NCBI GenBank assembly: GCA_002353205.1
Contig: DEJE01000014.1
Coordinates: forward strand, 1 to 63,681
Direction of reading: 5' to 3'
DNA: 63,681 nt
Source of the DNA: Prevotella sp. UBA2756
Lineage (GTDB): Bacteria > Bacteroidota > Bacteroidia > Bacteroidales > Bacteroidaceae
The notes under the pieces are model-generated. The model did no database searches. It was not told the DNA's origin and saw only the letters and a program-made list of their open reading frames with translations. This document shows, in pieces, positions 41,301 through 51,340 of this stretch (position 1 is its first letter; each line of letters opens with the position of its first letter). A program made the translations under genes and the position numbers.

Positions 41301-44300
41301 TCAGAACACGCGCTTCTTGCCGTTGACGATGTAGATGCCGTGACGTGTGGGCTTGCCTGGCAGCTTGCGGCCCGTCATGTCGTAGTAGACGTCCTCGCGC
41401 GCCGTCGGCTGCGATGCGTCGTTGATGTGGGTCACCACGCCTTCGATGAAGTCGTCGTCGATATTGTCGTCGATGATGAACAAGCAGAAATCCTTTGCAT
41501 CGGTGACGGTGTTGGACGTGAGGTAGGCGCGGTAGGGCGGCACCACCTTTCCGTTGTATTTATAGAAGCCCACAGTGCCCTGACTGTTGCGGCCCAGCGT
41601 GAGCACACCGCCCGTGATGGCATCCTCCTGATAGGTGTCGACGCCCCATCTGCTTTCCTCTCCGTTATCCTTTTGTCCGATCCATGAGCCGACGAATTCG
41701 TTGTCGTATTTCGCAATGGACGGGACCTCACCCGTGTATTCGGTCAGCGGGTAGAGACCCGGCTCAGCTTTGATGACGACGGGCGTGGTGGCCGGAATGA
41801 TGCGTCCGATGTTCTTCAGCGTCACGAGATGGCTTCCTTGCGGATCCGACTTGTAGGCAATGTAGGCGTATGCACCCTCGGGCAGCTGGGTGTCGAAGCC
41901 GATGTAGAGCGTAGCCCATCCGGCACCGGTGACGTTGAGCGGATAGTAAATGTGCAGGTGGTTGTGCAGGTGGTCCTCGTCGTAATAGTCGCCCCACAGG
42001 TAGTCGGCAGTATACTGGTCGTAGAGGAGATGCTGGTCTTCGATGCCTTCATGGTTGTACGAGCCGTCGTTGATGTAGACGTCCATCATGTCGCTTTCGA
42101 CTTCATGCACAATCGGAACATCTTCGGTCTGCACGAGATTACCCTCGGGCAGACAGTTGTCGATGTAGATGTTGCGCAGGTTGGGAATCTTGTAGAACGC
42201 GTTATCATCGATCCACTGCAGCTTCGCACTGATGGTGGCATCGGCCTCTCCGCGTCCCGGAGGATAGGCCACGAGGTGCAGATGCCCTTCGTTGTCGGTC
42301 TGGTAGAGTGCTCCCGCGATGCTCTCCATGCTTGGGTGCTTGGGATTGACAAGCAGGTTCTTGATGCCCGACCCGTAGAGACCGCCCTCATCAAGCGTTG
42401 TGAAGGTGGCGGGCAGGGTGATGTCTTCCAAACTGGCACAACCGGTGAATGCTTCCATACCGATGGTCTGCAGCTTCTTGGGCAACTGTAGCTCGCTGAG
42501 GTTGGGGATATTGGAAATCATGCCTTCTTCAAGCTCCGTGACGGTAGTGAAATAGCGGAACTCGGGGAAGGATTTTGCTTCTTGAGCCTTCTCGTTGAAT
42601 GTCGTGAAGTCATCTTTCGTGGCGGTTGTCAGCTCGCGCAGGGTGAGGATTTTCTTGGGTTCTTCATTGTCGAAGGCAGCCTCTGCGGCCGTCTGAACAA
42701 CGGGGTCTTTGAAGCGGAAAGAGGTGAGACCTGTGCGGAGGTTCAGCGGCAGGGTGCGCATGGCTTTCGTGCACTGGCTCTTCACGTTCTCTGCCTGCGC
42801 GATGAGCATCTCAACAATGTTGTCATCGGTCTTTTCAACCAGCGATGCCGCGCCGCAGTCGTTGATCACGTCGATATATGTGTCGTTGTGGAGTGCGCTC
42901 CACACGACGTCGTCTGTCGGGAATTCAAAGATATAGTTCACATCGCCCGCCTTGTCTTCCTTGCCCTCTTCGGTAGCGTCGAAGAGCACCGGCATGGCCA
43001 GCAGCTTGCCGTAGGGCGTGTCGGCAAAGGTCTTCAGCATGGGGTAGCGGTCGGCGTCCTGTTGCCAGGCGTCGGAGCCTTTCATCAGGTTCCCGGCCAC
43101 GATAGCGGCGGTGGTGCGTCCTTCTTTTTGTTCAATCTCAGCGTATTTCTTGACTCCTGCCTGCATCTGCTTGTCGAAATAGCAGGCGGTGCGGCTCTCC
43201 GCATTCTGCGAGATGCCATAGTCCCAGGCGAACTTCTCCACTCTTCCCGTCGAGAAGCAATACTCCATCGTTGCAGGTGTGTCGTAACACATTCCGCCGG
43301 CATAGATGGGGCTGGTGGCCCCTTCCGGCCATGTGACGTGGACGCTGGCGAAGCAGTTGGTGATGGAAGTGTTCTCCGTGTCGCACTTTCCGGCTATGCC
43401 GCCGCAGTACGTGTCGGAGCTGACCTCGCCGTGGAACAGGCTGTTGCTCACCGAGGCGCCCTCTTTCAGTACTCCGCACAGCAATCCCGTGGAGCTGTCG
43501 ATGTAGGATGCACGAGTGGTACCCACATAGCTGTCGACGATGGCCAGGTTCTTCACCGTGCCGTAGAGGTTGTTGAAGATACCTAATGATTTTCCTTGCT
43601 CCAGTCCTCCTTCATGCTTGACATAGAGACCGTAGATGGTTTTCCCGTTGCCGTCGAGCACTCCCTTGAAGTCGAAGGGCGTCCACGCCTTAGCGTTGGA
43701 GCGCGGCGTGCCGTCTTCTTGCAGCAGATGGTTGTTGAAGAAGATGTCGTTGGCCAGCCTGAAATGCACTCCCTCCTTGTTAAAATCCTTATGGCGCAGG
43801 ATGCCGTAGAACTGCTCGGCATTATGGATGAGCCATGGCTTTTCGGCCGACCCGTCGCTGTATGATTCGACTTTAGCTATTTCAGTTGTTGGGTCGATGA
43901 CAGTGACATAGTTTTGGTCGGGAGTTACGTTTGTTCCACCTGTCCACTCTATGCCATAGGTGATATCGAGATGCACCTTGCGTTGCAGTCCGTTCCAGTT
44001 GATGGTGACCACAACCTCGCCCGGATCGAGCGGATAGAGATGCTTGTCGACCACTTTCACGCACTCCACGTTGTCGGGGACGGTGTAGAAAGCCGCCCGT
44101 TCGCCCGTGGCGGAGTTTGTCATGTCTTCGATGGAGAAGTCGACAGTGACATCGGTGGCGTTATACTGTGTCTTTCCGTCGTTGGTGATGTAGAACAACA
44201 GGGCGCAGAGCACGTAGTTGTCGGTGTTGCACATCTCTATTTGGTCTAAGGTCTGAGCTCTTGGTGCCGGATTGGCGAGCGATGAGCCATCACCGTATGA

Positions 44301-45797
44301 GATGCCCCATGTGCCGTAGCCTTCGCCATCGGGAATCTGGCCTCCGTAATTATCAACTCTGTTGCCCATTGGCTTATTTGAGTCATTCAGCTGATAGTTG
44401 CACATACTGCCATTGTAATACAGATACCACAGAAACATCTTCGAGAAATTTGTATCAGGAACGTACGATGTATGTCCTAGTATCACTCCATAGTGGTTTC
44501 CCGTGCTGGGCCGTTTCATGGTTCCGCAGAAACCGTTGGCTGCGCCACCCTGGCCCAGATAGAAATCTTCCCTACCTGTTTTTGTCCTATCATACTCCAA
44601 ATGCCCAATCAGTCCGCCGGCGTATGTTGCATCGACAGCATTGACAAACGAACCGCTAAAGCAATGGTCCATGTCAACTTTGAGTGGACCATTAAGATAG
44701 CAATATCCGATGAGGCCGCCCAAAGTATGTCCGCCTGAGATGGTGGCAGTCGATACACAATAGTCGATAAAGATTTTATCATTGGACAAAGGAGCAATGT
44801 AGCCGAGGGCTCCGCCGGTGACAGCTTGCATGCCTGTCCCCGCCTTGATGTCGCCCGATGCCGAGCAATACTTCACAGGTCCACCTCTTACCCATCCTAT
44901 CACACCGCCCAGGTAGCAGCCATTGCTTGTAGAGAAACCGGTTGCCGTCAGGTTGAGCATCAAGGCATGACAGTCGAGAACTTTTCCTGTGCTTTCACCT
45001 GCTATACCTCCAGCATACACGATGGATGTCCCGTTTCCTTCCAGCTTGATGGTCACATTCTTCACCATGCAACTGGTCAGTCTTCCATTCTCTTGATTCT
45101 CATGATTATCCGTATAGTTAATGCCTACCAACCCACCGATTTTAGTGGTGGCTGTAAGACCCGTCCCTATGATATTCGTCCATGCGTTAATGATACTCGT
45201 CCCTACGTTAGAGGAACCCTCTACTTGGCAGTTGCTCACGTAGCTATTCACTTCCATCCTTCCACAGAGCAAGCCGACTTCGTAGCTTCCGCTGCCAGAC
45301 AACCTGATATCAGGATCGCCTGCTATGCGGATGCCGTCCACCGTTCCCTGCAGATAGCCGAAGAGCCCGATGAACTGTGTGGTTTCGGCACTGGTGACGT
45401 CGATCATCATGCCGGTGATGGCATAGCCTCTGGGATTGGTCAGCGTCCCCTTGAAAGGTTTCGCGTCTTTCTCGTTGGTTCCGATTCCGATGGGCACCCA
45501 CAGCACTCTCTTGGTGTTCTCTTTCTCGTTGAGTGAGATGTCGGCCGCTAACTGATAGTGCACGCCTTCCTTGCTGTCGCCGTTGCCGTTGTTGCCATAG
45601 TTCACTTCGTAGGCGAGCTGCGCCAGTTGTCCGGGTGTTCTGATCAGATAGGGACTGCTCTTGCTGCCGTCACCCTCGGTGATCGCTTCCTTGTAGTCTT
45701 GCCACGTCGGGCCGTTGAAGCCCGGCACTTCGTTGTAGGCGAAGGCTTTTGTTATTATGAGAGCCAGTAGGAGGCTCAATAACGCGGTCTTTTTCAT
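41301..45797 (-). CDS. Giant secreted protein with GLUG-like beta-helix repeats, LRR_5-like repeats and sorting-like tail
   Basis: A 1498-residue protein with signal peptide MKKTALLSLLLALIITKAFA. Two similar modules each start with a GDGSKSSPYLI/SDGSAEKPWLI opening and a GVHYQLAADI/GVHFRLANDI strand. Runs of GLUG-type turns follow (IGGLVGINYTD, YAGGIAGESTG, YLGGVIGWVRGG, LGGLIGYCYLNG; later YCGGIAGKCDT). Residues about 1130-1250 hold BspA-like repeats (LPKKLQTIGMEAFTGCASLEDITLP as the pattern). The end GRKLPGKPTRHGIYIVNGKKRVF resembles a type IX tail. Likely a cell-surface adhesin or glycan-binding protein. It follows the 1663-residue gene by 21 bases and interrupts the S10 operon. Confidence 0.85.
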   Translation of the reverse strand: MKKTALLSLLLALIITKAFAYNEVPGFNGPTWQDYKEAITEGDGSKSSPYLIRTPGQLAQLAYEVNYGNNGNGDSKEGVHYQLAADISLNEKENTKRVLWVPIGIGTNEKDAKPFKGTLTNPRGYAITGMMIDVTSAETTQFIGLFGYLQGTVDGIRIAGDPDIRLSGSGSYEVGLLCGRMEVNSYVSNCQVEGSSNVGTSIINAWTNIIGTGLTATTKIGGLVGINYTDNHENQENGRLTSCMVKNVTIKLEGNGTSIVYAGGIAGESTGKVLDCHALMLNLTATGFSTSNGCYLGGVIGWVRGGPVKYCSASGDIKAGTGMQAVTGGALGYIAPLSNDKIFIDYCVSTATISGGHTLGGLIGYCYLNGPLKVDMDHCFSGSFVNAVDATYAGGLIGHLEYDRTKTGREDFYLGQGGAANGFCGTMKRPSTGNHYGVILGHTSYVPDTNFSKMFLWYLYYNGSMCNYQLNDSNKPMGNRVDNYGGQIPDGEGYGTWGISYGDGSSLANPAPRAQTLDQIEMCNTDNYVLCALLFYITNDGKTQYNATDVTVDFSIEDMTNSATGERAAFYTVPDNVECVKVVDKHLYPLDPGEVVVTINWNGLQRKVHLDITYGIEWTGGTNVTPDQNYVTVIDPTTEIAKVESYSDGSAEKPWLIHNAEQFYGILRHKDFNKEGVHFRLANDIFFNNHLLQEDGTPRSNAKAWTPFDFKGVLDGNGKTIYGLYVKHEGGLEQGKSLGIFNNLYGTVKNLAIVDSYVGTTRASYIDSSTGLLCGVLKEGASVSNSLFHGEVSSDTYCGGIAGKCDTENTSITNCFASVHVTWPEGATSPIYAGGMCYDTPATMEYCFSTGRVEKFAWDYGISQNAESRTACYFDKQMQAGVKKYAEIEQKEGRTTAAIVAGNLMKGSDAWQQDADRYPMLKTFADTPYGKLLAMPVLFDATEEGKEDKAGDVNYIFEFPTDDVVWSALHNDTYIDVINDCGAASLVEKTDDNIVEMLIAQAENVKSQCTKAMRTLPLNLRTGLTSFRFKDPVVQTAAEAAFDNEEPKKILTLRELTTATKDDFTTFNEKAQEAKSFPEFRYFTTVTELEEGMISNIPNLSELQLPKKLQTIGMEAFTGCASLEDITLPATFTTLDEGGLYGSGIKNLLVNPKHPSMESIAGALYQTDNEGHLHLVAYPPGRGEADATISAKLQWIDDNAFYKIPNLRNIYIDNCLPEGNLVQTEDVPIVHEVESDMMDVYINDGSYNHEGIEDQHLLYDQYTADYLWGDYYDEDHLHNHLHIYYPLNVTGAGWATLYIGFDTQLPEGAYAYIAYKSDPQGSHLVTLKNIGRIIPATTPVVIKAEPGLYPLTEYTGEVPSIAKYDNEFVGSWIGQKDNGEESRWGVDTYQEDAITGGVLTLGRNSQGTVGFYKYNGKVVPPYRAYLTSNTVTDAKDFCLFIIDDNIDDDFIEGVVTHINDASQPTAREDVYYDMTGRKLPGKPTRHGIYIVNGKKRVF

Positions 45798-45818
45798 TGT
45801 CGATGTTGAGTTGATTTA

Positions 45819-48800
45819 TTAAAAGGCGAACTTCAGAAGCTCCTTTCCGTCGCTGATGATGTAGAGCTGGTGCTCCCGTAGTGGCACGAAGACCTCGCCC
45901 TCGGCATTCTGACGGTCGAAGAGCTGCACGCCGTTGATGCCGTAGACGCGCAGGTGAGAGCCATGCTCGAGCGAGCTGATGCGCAGTCCGCCGTTCTCCT
46001 TCTTCACCACGAACGATACGTTGTAGCTTCCGCCGTCCTTGACGATCTGCTCGACCACGGTGGGATCGTTGTGCGGGAGCAGCGTGATGTAGTGCGCGTT
46101 GTCGAGGCCGCTGCGGTTGTCGACGTGTGCTGCTTCGAGCGTCGACTGTTCGTTGTTGTAGATATGCGTGCTCAGATAGGCGCGTATCGGTTCGCTCACC
46201 CTGGCCACCTTCACCGTGGCGTAGGCCTTGCGCTGTCCGCCGATCTCCATGAAGTCGCTGGCGGTGACGATGGTCTCGGCGTCGTCGAGGATGGGTTCCA
46301 CGTTGGTGGGGTGGGCGTAGATGCCCACGTGGACGGCGTTGCGGGCGTTGAGTCCGCGTACGGAGCGGTCGATGAGCTCGACGACGAAGTTGTTGACGCC
46401 GTTCTCTACGCTATGTCCGATCAGGTTGCACTCGATGTCTTCCATGCCGACGTTGACCTTCTCCTTCGACTTCACCTGCCTGCGGAAGCTCACATTCTTG
46501 CGCAGTGGGTGGTATTGGCTCTGGAACACGTTGTCGTAGACCACGGCCACGTCGCTCGAGATGTATCCGTCGAAGTTGTCGCCGATGGGATAGTTGACCA
46601 CAAACGAGCGGCTCTGGAGTGGCGGCACGTAGGAGTCGGCAATCTCGAACTGCGTTCCGTTGATGGTTGCCGTCACCTGGTGGATGCTCGATGTGCCGGT
46701 GTTGCGCACCTCGAGGTTCAGCGGCAGGTTGTTGCTGGCCATGACGGCCTCCTGCGGGTAGGCGACGTCGTACTCGAAGCTGTTGGTGAAATACTTCTCG
46801 TTGCTCATGATGACGGCGGCTCCCGTCTCGATGTCGGCGAGCGAGTAGACCACCTTGATGCGGGCGTCGTCGAGGAAGCCGTCGAAGTCGGTCATGATGA
46901 GGCTGTCGCGCTCGCATCCGAGTGTGATGGGCGCGGTGATGCGCGGCGTGGGGCGCAGGAAGATGCGCGAGGCGTTGAGCATCAGCCGCACCTCGTCGGT
47001 GTTGGTGCTCTCCTCGCCGCTGTTGTGGGCCACGTTGTTCATCTCTGTCCAGAGGATGGCGAAGTTGTCGGCTTTCTCCGACGCTCTGTCGCAGATGATC
47101 TTCACGCGGTTGGTGGAACAGAAGTTGGCACCGAGGTCGCTGCCTGCCATACCGTTGTCGCGGCCGCTCATGGCGAGCGTCTTGACGTAGATGTCGCGAA
47201 GGGAGTCGTTCTTCTCGTAGAGCATGGCGATGACGCCGTGCTCACCCACGCGGTTCATGAAGAAGTGGAGCGGTGTGATGGGGTCGCGCGTGATGTTCAC
47301 CCTCTTGGTGTCGATATCTACGGAAGCGTAGCTGAAACGAGGCTTTACGCGCACGGAGTCGAGGGGGTAGTCGATGATCCTTGTTCCCACGAGCACGGTG
47401 TCGTTGCGCATGATGAGGTCGTACTCGGAAGCCACATGGTCCTCGTCGACGCTGAAGAGCGAGATGGGCTGGCTCCAGGCCTGTCCGTCGTAGAACGAGA
47501 GTACGAGGTTGCCGCGCAGGGCTTTGCCGTAGATGGTGTCGTTGCTCACCGTCTGGTCCACCTTGTGCATGCTTCCGCGCTGCCAGATGCAGGCTGCCTT
47601 GCCGTCGTCCTGGATGGTGACGACGGGCTTGCTGTCCACGGTGCCGTCGTCGGTGGTGATGTTGGTCTTCGTCCATTCACCCGTGGCCGTGTTCTTGATG
47701 GAAGCAGCGAGGAAGGTGTGGGCTGCTATCTCGTCGCTCTTGTCGAGCACCTTGTCCGACGTCACCTCGCTGGCATCGATGGTCTGGGCCAGTTCCTCGT
47801 AGACCACGATTTCGTGCTCGCCGCGCTTGGAGCGCATGTGGCGCGTGGTGGTCTTGTCCGACTGCGAGATGTCGGTCGTCGTGTTGTCGTCGGTGTTGAG
47901 CAGTACGACGCTGTCGTCGTTGTAGTTGGCAGGGTCGTTGAGGTCGTTGTACACCACGTGGTTATGGTCGATGAAGTGCGGATTGGCATCGGCCGCCACG
48001 TCGCTGACGAGCGTCTGTCCGAAGGTGGTGGCTCCGAGCTGCGGCAGCTTGCGGTAGCTCTCGGCCACTGTCTTGGCTTTGTCCTTGACGGCCCACCATG
48101 GATACTTGGAGTGGAAGGGGTTGTGGTCGTTGTCGTTGGGGAAGAGCCATTTCTTACCCCATGTGAGGCCGGCCCGTCCGGACCAGTTGAAGATGAACGA
48201 GTGGATGTTGGCGTAGGCTTCGATGCCGCCGGCGATGAGGAAGAAACCGCCGTGGTCGGGAGCCTGCTTCCGGAACGGGCCTGCCAGCTGGTAGCCGATA
48301 CCGATCTTCAGTCCTCCGCGGATGCCGCCCGCCACTTGGAAAATGGGGTTCGGGGGCGTGGAGAACTCAGCCCAGGCACCCACCTTGGCCTTGGCCGTGA
48401 CCATGCCATAGTAGCCATAGTTGTCGTTGCTGAACGATGTCTTCTCGCTGCCGAACATCTTGATGCCTCCTTCCACCTCGGCACGGGCGTCGAAATTGAA
48501 TCCGATGTGGAAGAAGGGCACCTTCTTGAGGAAGGCGGCGATGGAGGAGCCTTCGGTCATGCAGCTGTTCATCAGGTCGGGAGTGGCCATGCAGAACCCG
48601 TAGCCTCCCTGCAAACTCAGCTGGTTGAGCACGAAGCAGTGCTCGCTGATGGCCGATGAATCGCTGAAGGGCATGCTGAAGGCCATCGTGCCGTTGAAAT
48701 AGAAGCCTGCGCCGATGGATGACGGTGAGTAGTTGAAGATGTCGTCCATCTCCTTCAGTATCCAGTCTTCCAGCTTCACACTGCCCTTTGCGCTATAGCT

Positions 48801-50810
48801 GAGGTTGTGGCCTTTGTCCTTCTTCCACAGTTCTTCCTTGCCGGGCTTGTTGAATTCCTTCGCCTCTTCGCGCAGCGCGCTCACCACCTCGCTCTTCGGG
48901 ACGGTGCTGTAGCTCACGGTCGTCTTCGAACTGACAATCTGCTTCCTGAGGTCGACGTTGAGCGACTGCGTCACCACGAGAGGTGCAATCTTCAGCGTGA
49001 AGTTGGCGGGAAAGCCGAGGCTGAAGCCGGCTTCGCCGAAGGCGGCATCGCGCTCTTTGTTGTCGGCACCCGGCACCTGATCCTTCGACTTCTTCTCTGT
49101 AATCTCCCTCAGCTTCGCCCTGTCGATATAGAGGTTGAAGAAGAAGGGGAACTCGTCGTACTTGTAGTCGTCAGACTGCAGGGAAACGCGGCACAGCTTG
49201 TTCTGCGGCAAGACGTCGACCATGTCGAAGTCCATGTCCACATAGTTGTAGGTGAACGAGGGGAAGTTGGAGATGTCGACTGTTTGGGTGTAGGGTCGGT
49301 CGAACTCATAGCGGTCGTCGCCCTTGTCGAGCTGTCCGAAGAGCTTCACCGAGCTGAGGGCCTGTCCGCGCGGAATGGCGAAGGAGACCTTGAACTTGGC
49401 GTATTTCTCTATCTCCCCGTTGTTGAGGAGCTTGGGATACTGGTGTCCGGCATCCTGATAGTAGTAGACTGTGTCGGCTGTTGGTCGGAAGGTGATGTCG
49501 AAGTCGGCAACGTTGCACACGGCGTGGTCCTCGCCGTAGATGTGCATCACGGTCTTCGTGTCGTTGAGCACGCGCACGTGGGCGCTGCTCACGGCGATAC
49601 TCGAGCCGCTGCGGTTGGTGAGCAGCTGCACGGTGGCCGAGCAGAGCGCTTCGTCGACGATGCGCGTCACGGGGTCGGCGGCACCCTCATACTTGAAAAG
49701 CCTCGGCACGTAGCCCGAGGCCACGATCTCCATGTAGGCGGGCCGTCCGTAGGTGAGAATCTTGTGCTGCTTCATCGTACGGTCGTAGCCGATGTACTTC
49801 ATGCCCTGGGCGTTGGGGATGCGCTCGCCCTTCTCGTTGATGGCCTCCACGTGGAAGGTGGCGCGCTTGATGTCCTCGCCAGCGCTGTTGAGCAGCTTCA
49901 CGTAGAGGGTGTCGAAGCGCTCGTAGAGGCCCGAGCCGATCCAGTTGAAGTTCACCAGCTCGCGGTTCTCGTGCTTGTCGAGCAGGAAGGCGGGCGACAG
50001 GCGGGTCACGCTGTAGTCGGGGTCGAGGGTCACGCCGGTGTGCAGGCGCGCCTTGTTGAGCTTCAGCTTGTGCTCTTCCTGCGGGTTCTGCGGGTCGCCG
50101 CTGATGAGGAACACGTCGAGCAGGTCGAAGCCTTCCTTCACGTAGAAGCTCTGGAACGAGCTGTCGCGCAGGGCCAGCGTGGTGGTGTCGGTCTGGAACG
50201 ATCCTTCCTCGTCGGTATGTCCGAGCACATACTGCAGGCGGTAGGTCTCCTTCGTCAGCTGCCGCTTGGAGTCGAGCTGGAAGATGTAGAGATTATTATC
50301 GTCCCAGTCGTAGACGGTGTACTTGAACGCGAAGCCGTTCTTCTTCTCAACGTCGTCGACACGGTAGACGCGGATCTTCACGTCCTCGCCCTGACGGGGC
50401 GCGTTGACGTAGAAGAAGCGGCTCACGGTGAGCGTCTGCGTGCCCTTTCCCGTGCCGTCGTCCACCTCGACGGTGTAGCTGCCCGTGGTGCCCTTGCCGT
50501 CGTTGATGCGGAAGCAGAGCAGGCAGTGGTCGCGCATGGTCCAGAACTGTCGCTGCTGGGCGCGCTTCTTCATCTCTGTCGAGGCGAACATGTTGCGCAC
50601 TTCGGACGTCTCGACCAGGTTGCCGCTGATGTCGCCGTTCTTCACCTCGCGCCAGGCAAGGGGTGAACTCTCGTCTTCTATCTTGGTGAAGTCGACGATG
50701 TCGTTGACGTTGTTGGCGAAGTACAGCTTAAAGTCTTGCGCCAGTGCCTTGGTGCTTCCCCACGTCAGTAACAGGGCGAGCAGGATGAGGGCGTTAGTAC
50801 ATTTCTTCAT
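45819..50810 (-). CDS. Giant secreted protein of unknown function (1663 residues)
   Basis: Signal peptide MKKCTNALILLALLLTWGSTKALA. I do not recognise a named domain. Visible parts: a beta-rich N-terminal 550 residues with Ig-like strand patterns; a glycine-rich segment (about 770-960) with barrel- or helix-like repeats (GAGFYFNGTMAFSMPF, GGIRGGLKIGIGYQLAG); a propeller-like region with ACIWQRGS and LVLSFYDGQAWSQPISLF; CARDB-like strands near 1380-1460 (LPLNLEVRNTGTSSIHQVTATI); and an ending (LRVYGINGVQLFDRQNAEGE...LYIISDGKELLKF) that loosely resembles a sorting tail. Probably cell-surface. Second gene of the leftward group, 71 bases after the tiny acidic protein gene. Confidence 0.8.
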   Translation of the reverse strand: MKKCTNALILLALLLTWGSTKALAQDFKLYFANNVNDIVDFTKIEDESSPLAWREVKNGDISGNLVETSEVRNMFASTEMKKRAQQRQFWTMRDHCLLCFRINDGKGTTGSYTVEVDDGTGKGTQTLTVSRFFYVNAPRQGEDVKIRVYRVDDVEKKNGFAFKYTVYDWDDNNLYIFQLDSKRQLTKETYRLQYVLGHTDEEGSFQTDTTTLALRDSSFQSFYVKEGFDLLDVFLISGDPQNPQEEHKLKLNKARLHTGVTLDPDYSVTRLSPAFLLDKHENRELVNFNWIGSGLYERFDTLYVKLLNSAGEDIKRATFHVEAINEKGERIPNAQGMKYIGYDRTMKQHKILTYGRPAYMEIVASGYVPRLFKYEGAADPVTRIVDEALCSATVQLLTNRSGSSIAVSSAHVRVLNDTKTVMHIYGEDHAVCNVADFDITFRPTADTVYYYQDAGHQYPKLLNNGEIEKYAKFKVSFAIPRGQALSSVKLFGQLDKGDDRYEFDRPYTQTVDISNFPSFTYNYVDMDFDMVDVLPQNKLCRVSLQSDDYKYDEFPFFFNLYIDRAKLREITEKKSKDQVPGADNKERDAAFGEAGFSLGFPANFTLKIAPLVVTQSLNVDLRKQIVSSKTTVSYSTVPKSEVVSALREEAKEFNKPGKEELWKKDKGHNLSYSAKGSVKLEDWILKEMDDIFNYSPSSIGAGFYFNGTMAFSMPFSDSSAISEHCFVLNQLSLQGGYGFCMATPDLMNSCMTEGSSIAAFLKKVPFFHIGFNFDARAEVEGGIKMFGSEKTSFSNDNYGYYGMVTAKAKVGAWAEFSTPPNPIFQVAGGIRGGLKIGIGYQLAGPFRKQAPDHGGFFLIAGGIEAYANIHSFIFNWSGRAGLTWGKKWLFPNDNDHNPFHSKYPWWAVKDKAKTVAESYRKLPQLGATTFGQTLVSDVAADANPHFIDHNHVVYNDLNDPANYNDDSVVLLNTDDNTTTDISQSDKTTTRHMRSKRGEHEIVVYEELAQTIDASEVTSDKVLDKSDEIAAHTFLAASIKNTATGEWTKTNITTDDGTVDSKPVVTIQDDGKAACIWQRGSMHKVDQTVSNDTIYGKALRGNLVLSFYDGQAWSQPISLFSVDEDHVASEYDLIMRNDTVLVGTRIIDYPLDSVRVKPRFSYASVDIDTKRVNITRDPITPLHFFMNRVGEHGVIAMLYEKNDSLRDIYVKTLAMSGRDNGMAGSDLGANFCSTNRVKIICDRASEKADNFAILWTEMNNVAHNSGEESTNTDEVRLMLNASRIFLRPTPRITAPITLGCERDSLIMTDFDGFLDDARIKVVYSLADIETGAAVIMSNEKYFTNSFEYDVAYPQEAVMASNNLPLNLEVRNTGTSSIHQVTATINGTQFEIADSYVPPLQSRSFVVNYPIGDNFDGYISSDVAVVYDNVFQSQYHPLRKNVSFRRQVKSKEKVNVGMEDIECNLIGHSVENGVNNFVVELIDRSVRGLNARNAVHVGIYAHPTNVEPILDDAETIVTASDFMEIGGQRKAYATVKVARVSEPIRAYLSTHIYNNEQSTLEAAHVDNRSGLDNAHYITLLPHNDPTVVEQIVKDGGSYNVSFVVKKENGGLRISSLEHGSHLRVYGINGVQLFDRQNAEGEVFVPLREHQLYIISDGKELLKFAF

Positions 50811-50881
50811 ATTGTAATTTGAATTTTTAGTTTTATATATAAAAACGTTGAGTTAAATATCGATTGAGGCCGGTTGCCGGG

Positions 50882-51118
50882 TCAGTAGTCTTCTTCTTCG
50901 TCGTCCCAGAGGGTGTTCCTCCACGGTACGTAGATGGAGTCGGACGGTTCGTCGGGTTCCTCTTCCCAGGTGGTGCCACCCTTCGAGAGCGCTTCACCGG
51001 TTCCCCCCGGGTCGGTCGGATCGACGGGCAGTGTCGTCGTGCTGGGCGCGAGACATAGCTCTATCGACATCTGAAGCCAGTGGGTCAGAGGTTGAATGTA
51101 GTTCTTTTTCTTGTTCAT
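50882..51118 (-). CDS. Tiny acidic protein, YIxP...LWDD type (leads the giant-protein group)
   Basis: A 78-residue protein: start MNKKKNYIQPLTHWLQMSIE, a Pro/Thr/Gly/Asp-rich middle (TLPVDPTDPGGTGEALSKGG), and the acidic end WRNTLWDDEEEDY. The start and end closely parallel the 84-residue protein at 32607-32861 (YIEP; LWDDFEDEEDW), while the middle differs. It lies 71 bases upstream of the 1663-residue protein gene and is the first gene after the promoter-like -7 box. Its function is unknown. Confidence 0.78.
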   Translation of the reverse strand: MNKKKNYIQPLTHWLQMSIELCLAPSTTTLPVDPTDPGGTGEALSKGGTTWEEEPDEPSDSIYVPWRNTLWDDEEEDY

Positions 51119-51187
51119 TGAATAACTATCGAATAGCCTTTTTCAGAGGGATATCATTGATTACACCTTTTATATAAATAAAGTGTA

Positions 51188-51195
51188 CAAAGGTA
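51188..51195 (-). promoter_or_regulatory. -7 element for the giant surface-protein group
   Basis: TACCTTTG on the minus strand, 70 bases before the tiny acidic protein start. No TTG at 19-21 bases upstream. Confidence 0.55.
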
Positions 51196-51340
51196 CGGTT
51201 TTTGTTACAATGTGAAAGCTTTTGTCGTGGCCTTTTACGATTGTTTAACTAAAATGCCGAAATATCGTTTCCGAAGTGCCCGAAAGGCCGTCATCGGTTG
51301 CCGTAAGGCGCTGCATGCTTTGCAGTTAGGGCCGAAGCTG

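Noticed and set aside
45954..50666. Two long open frames (901 and 619 codons) on the plus strand
   Set aside because: They lie wholly antisense to the 1663-residue secreted protein. Their translations are Val/His/Asp/Arg-rich with no domain, signal peptide or promoter, as expected for the antisense of a GC3-rich gene.
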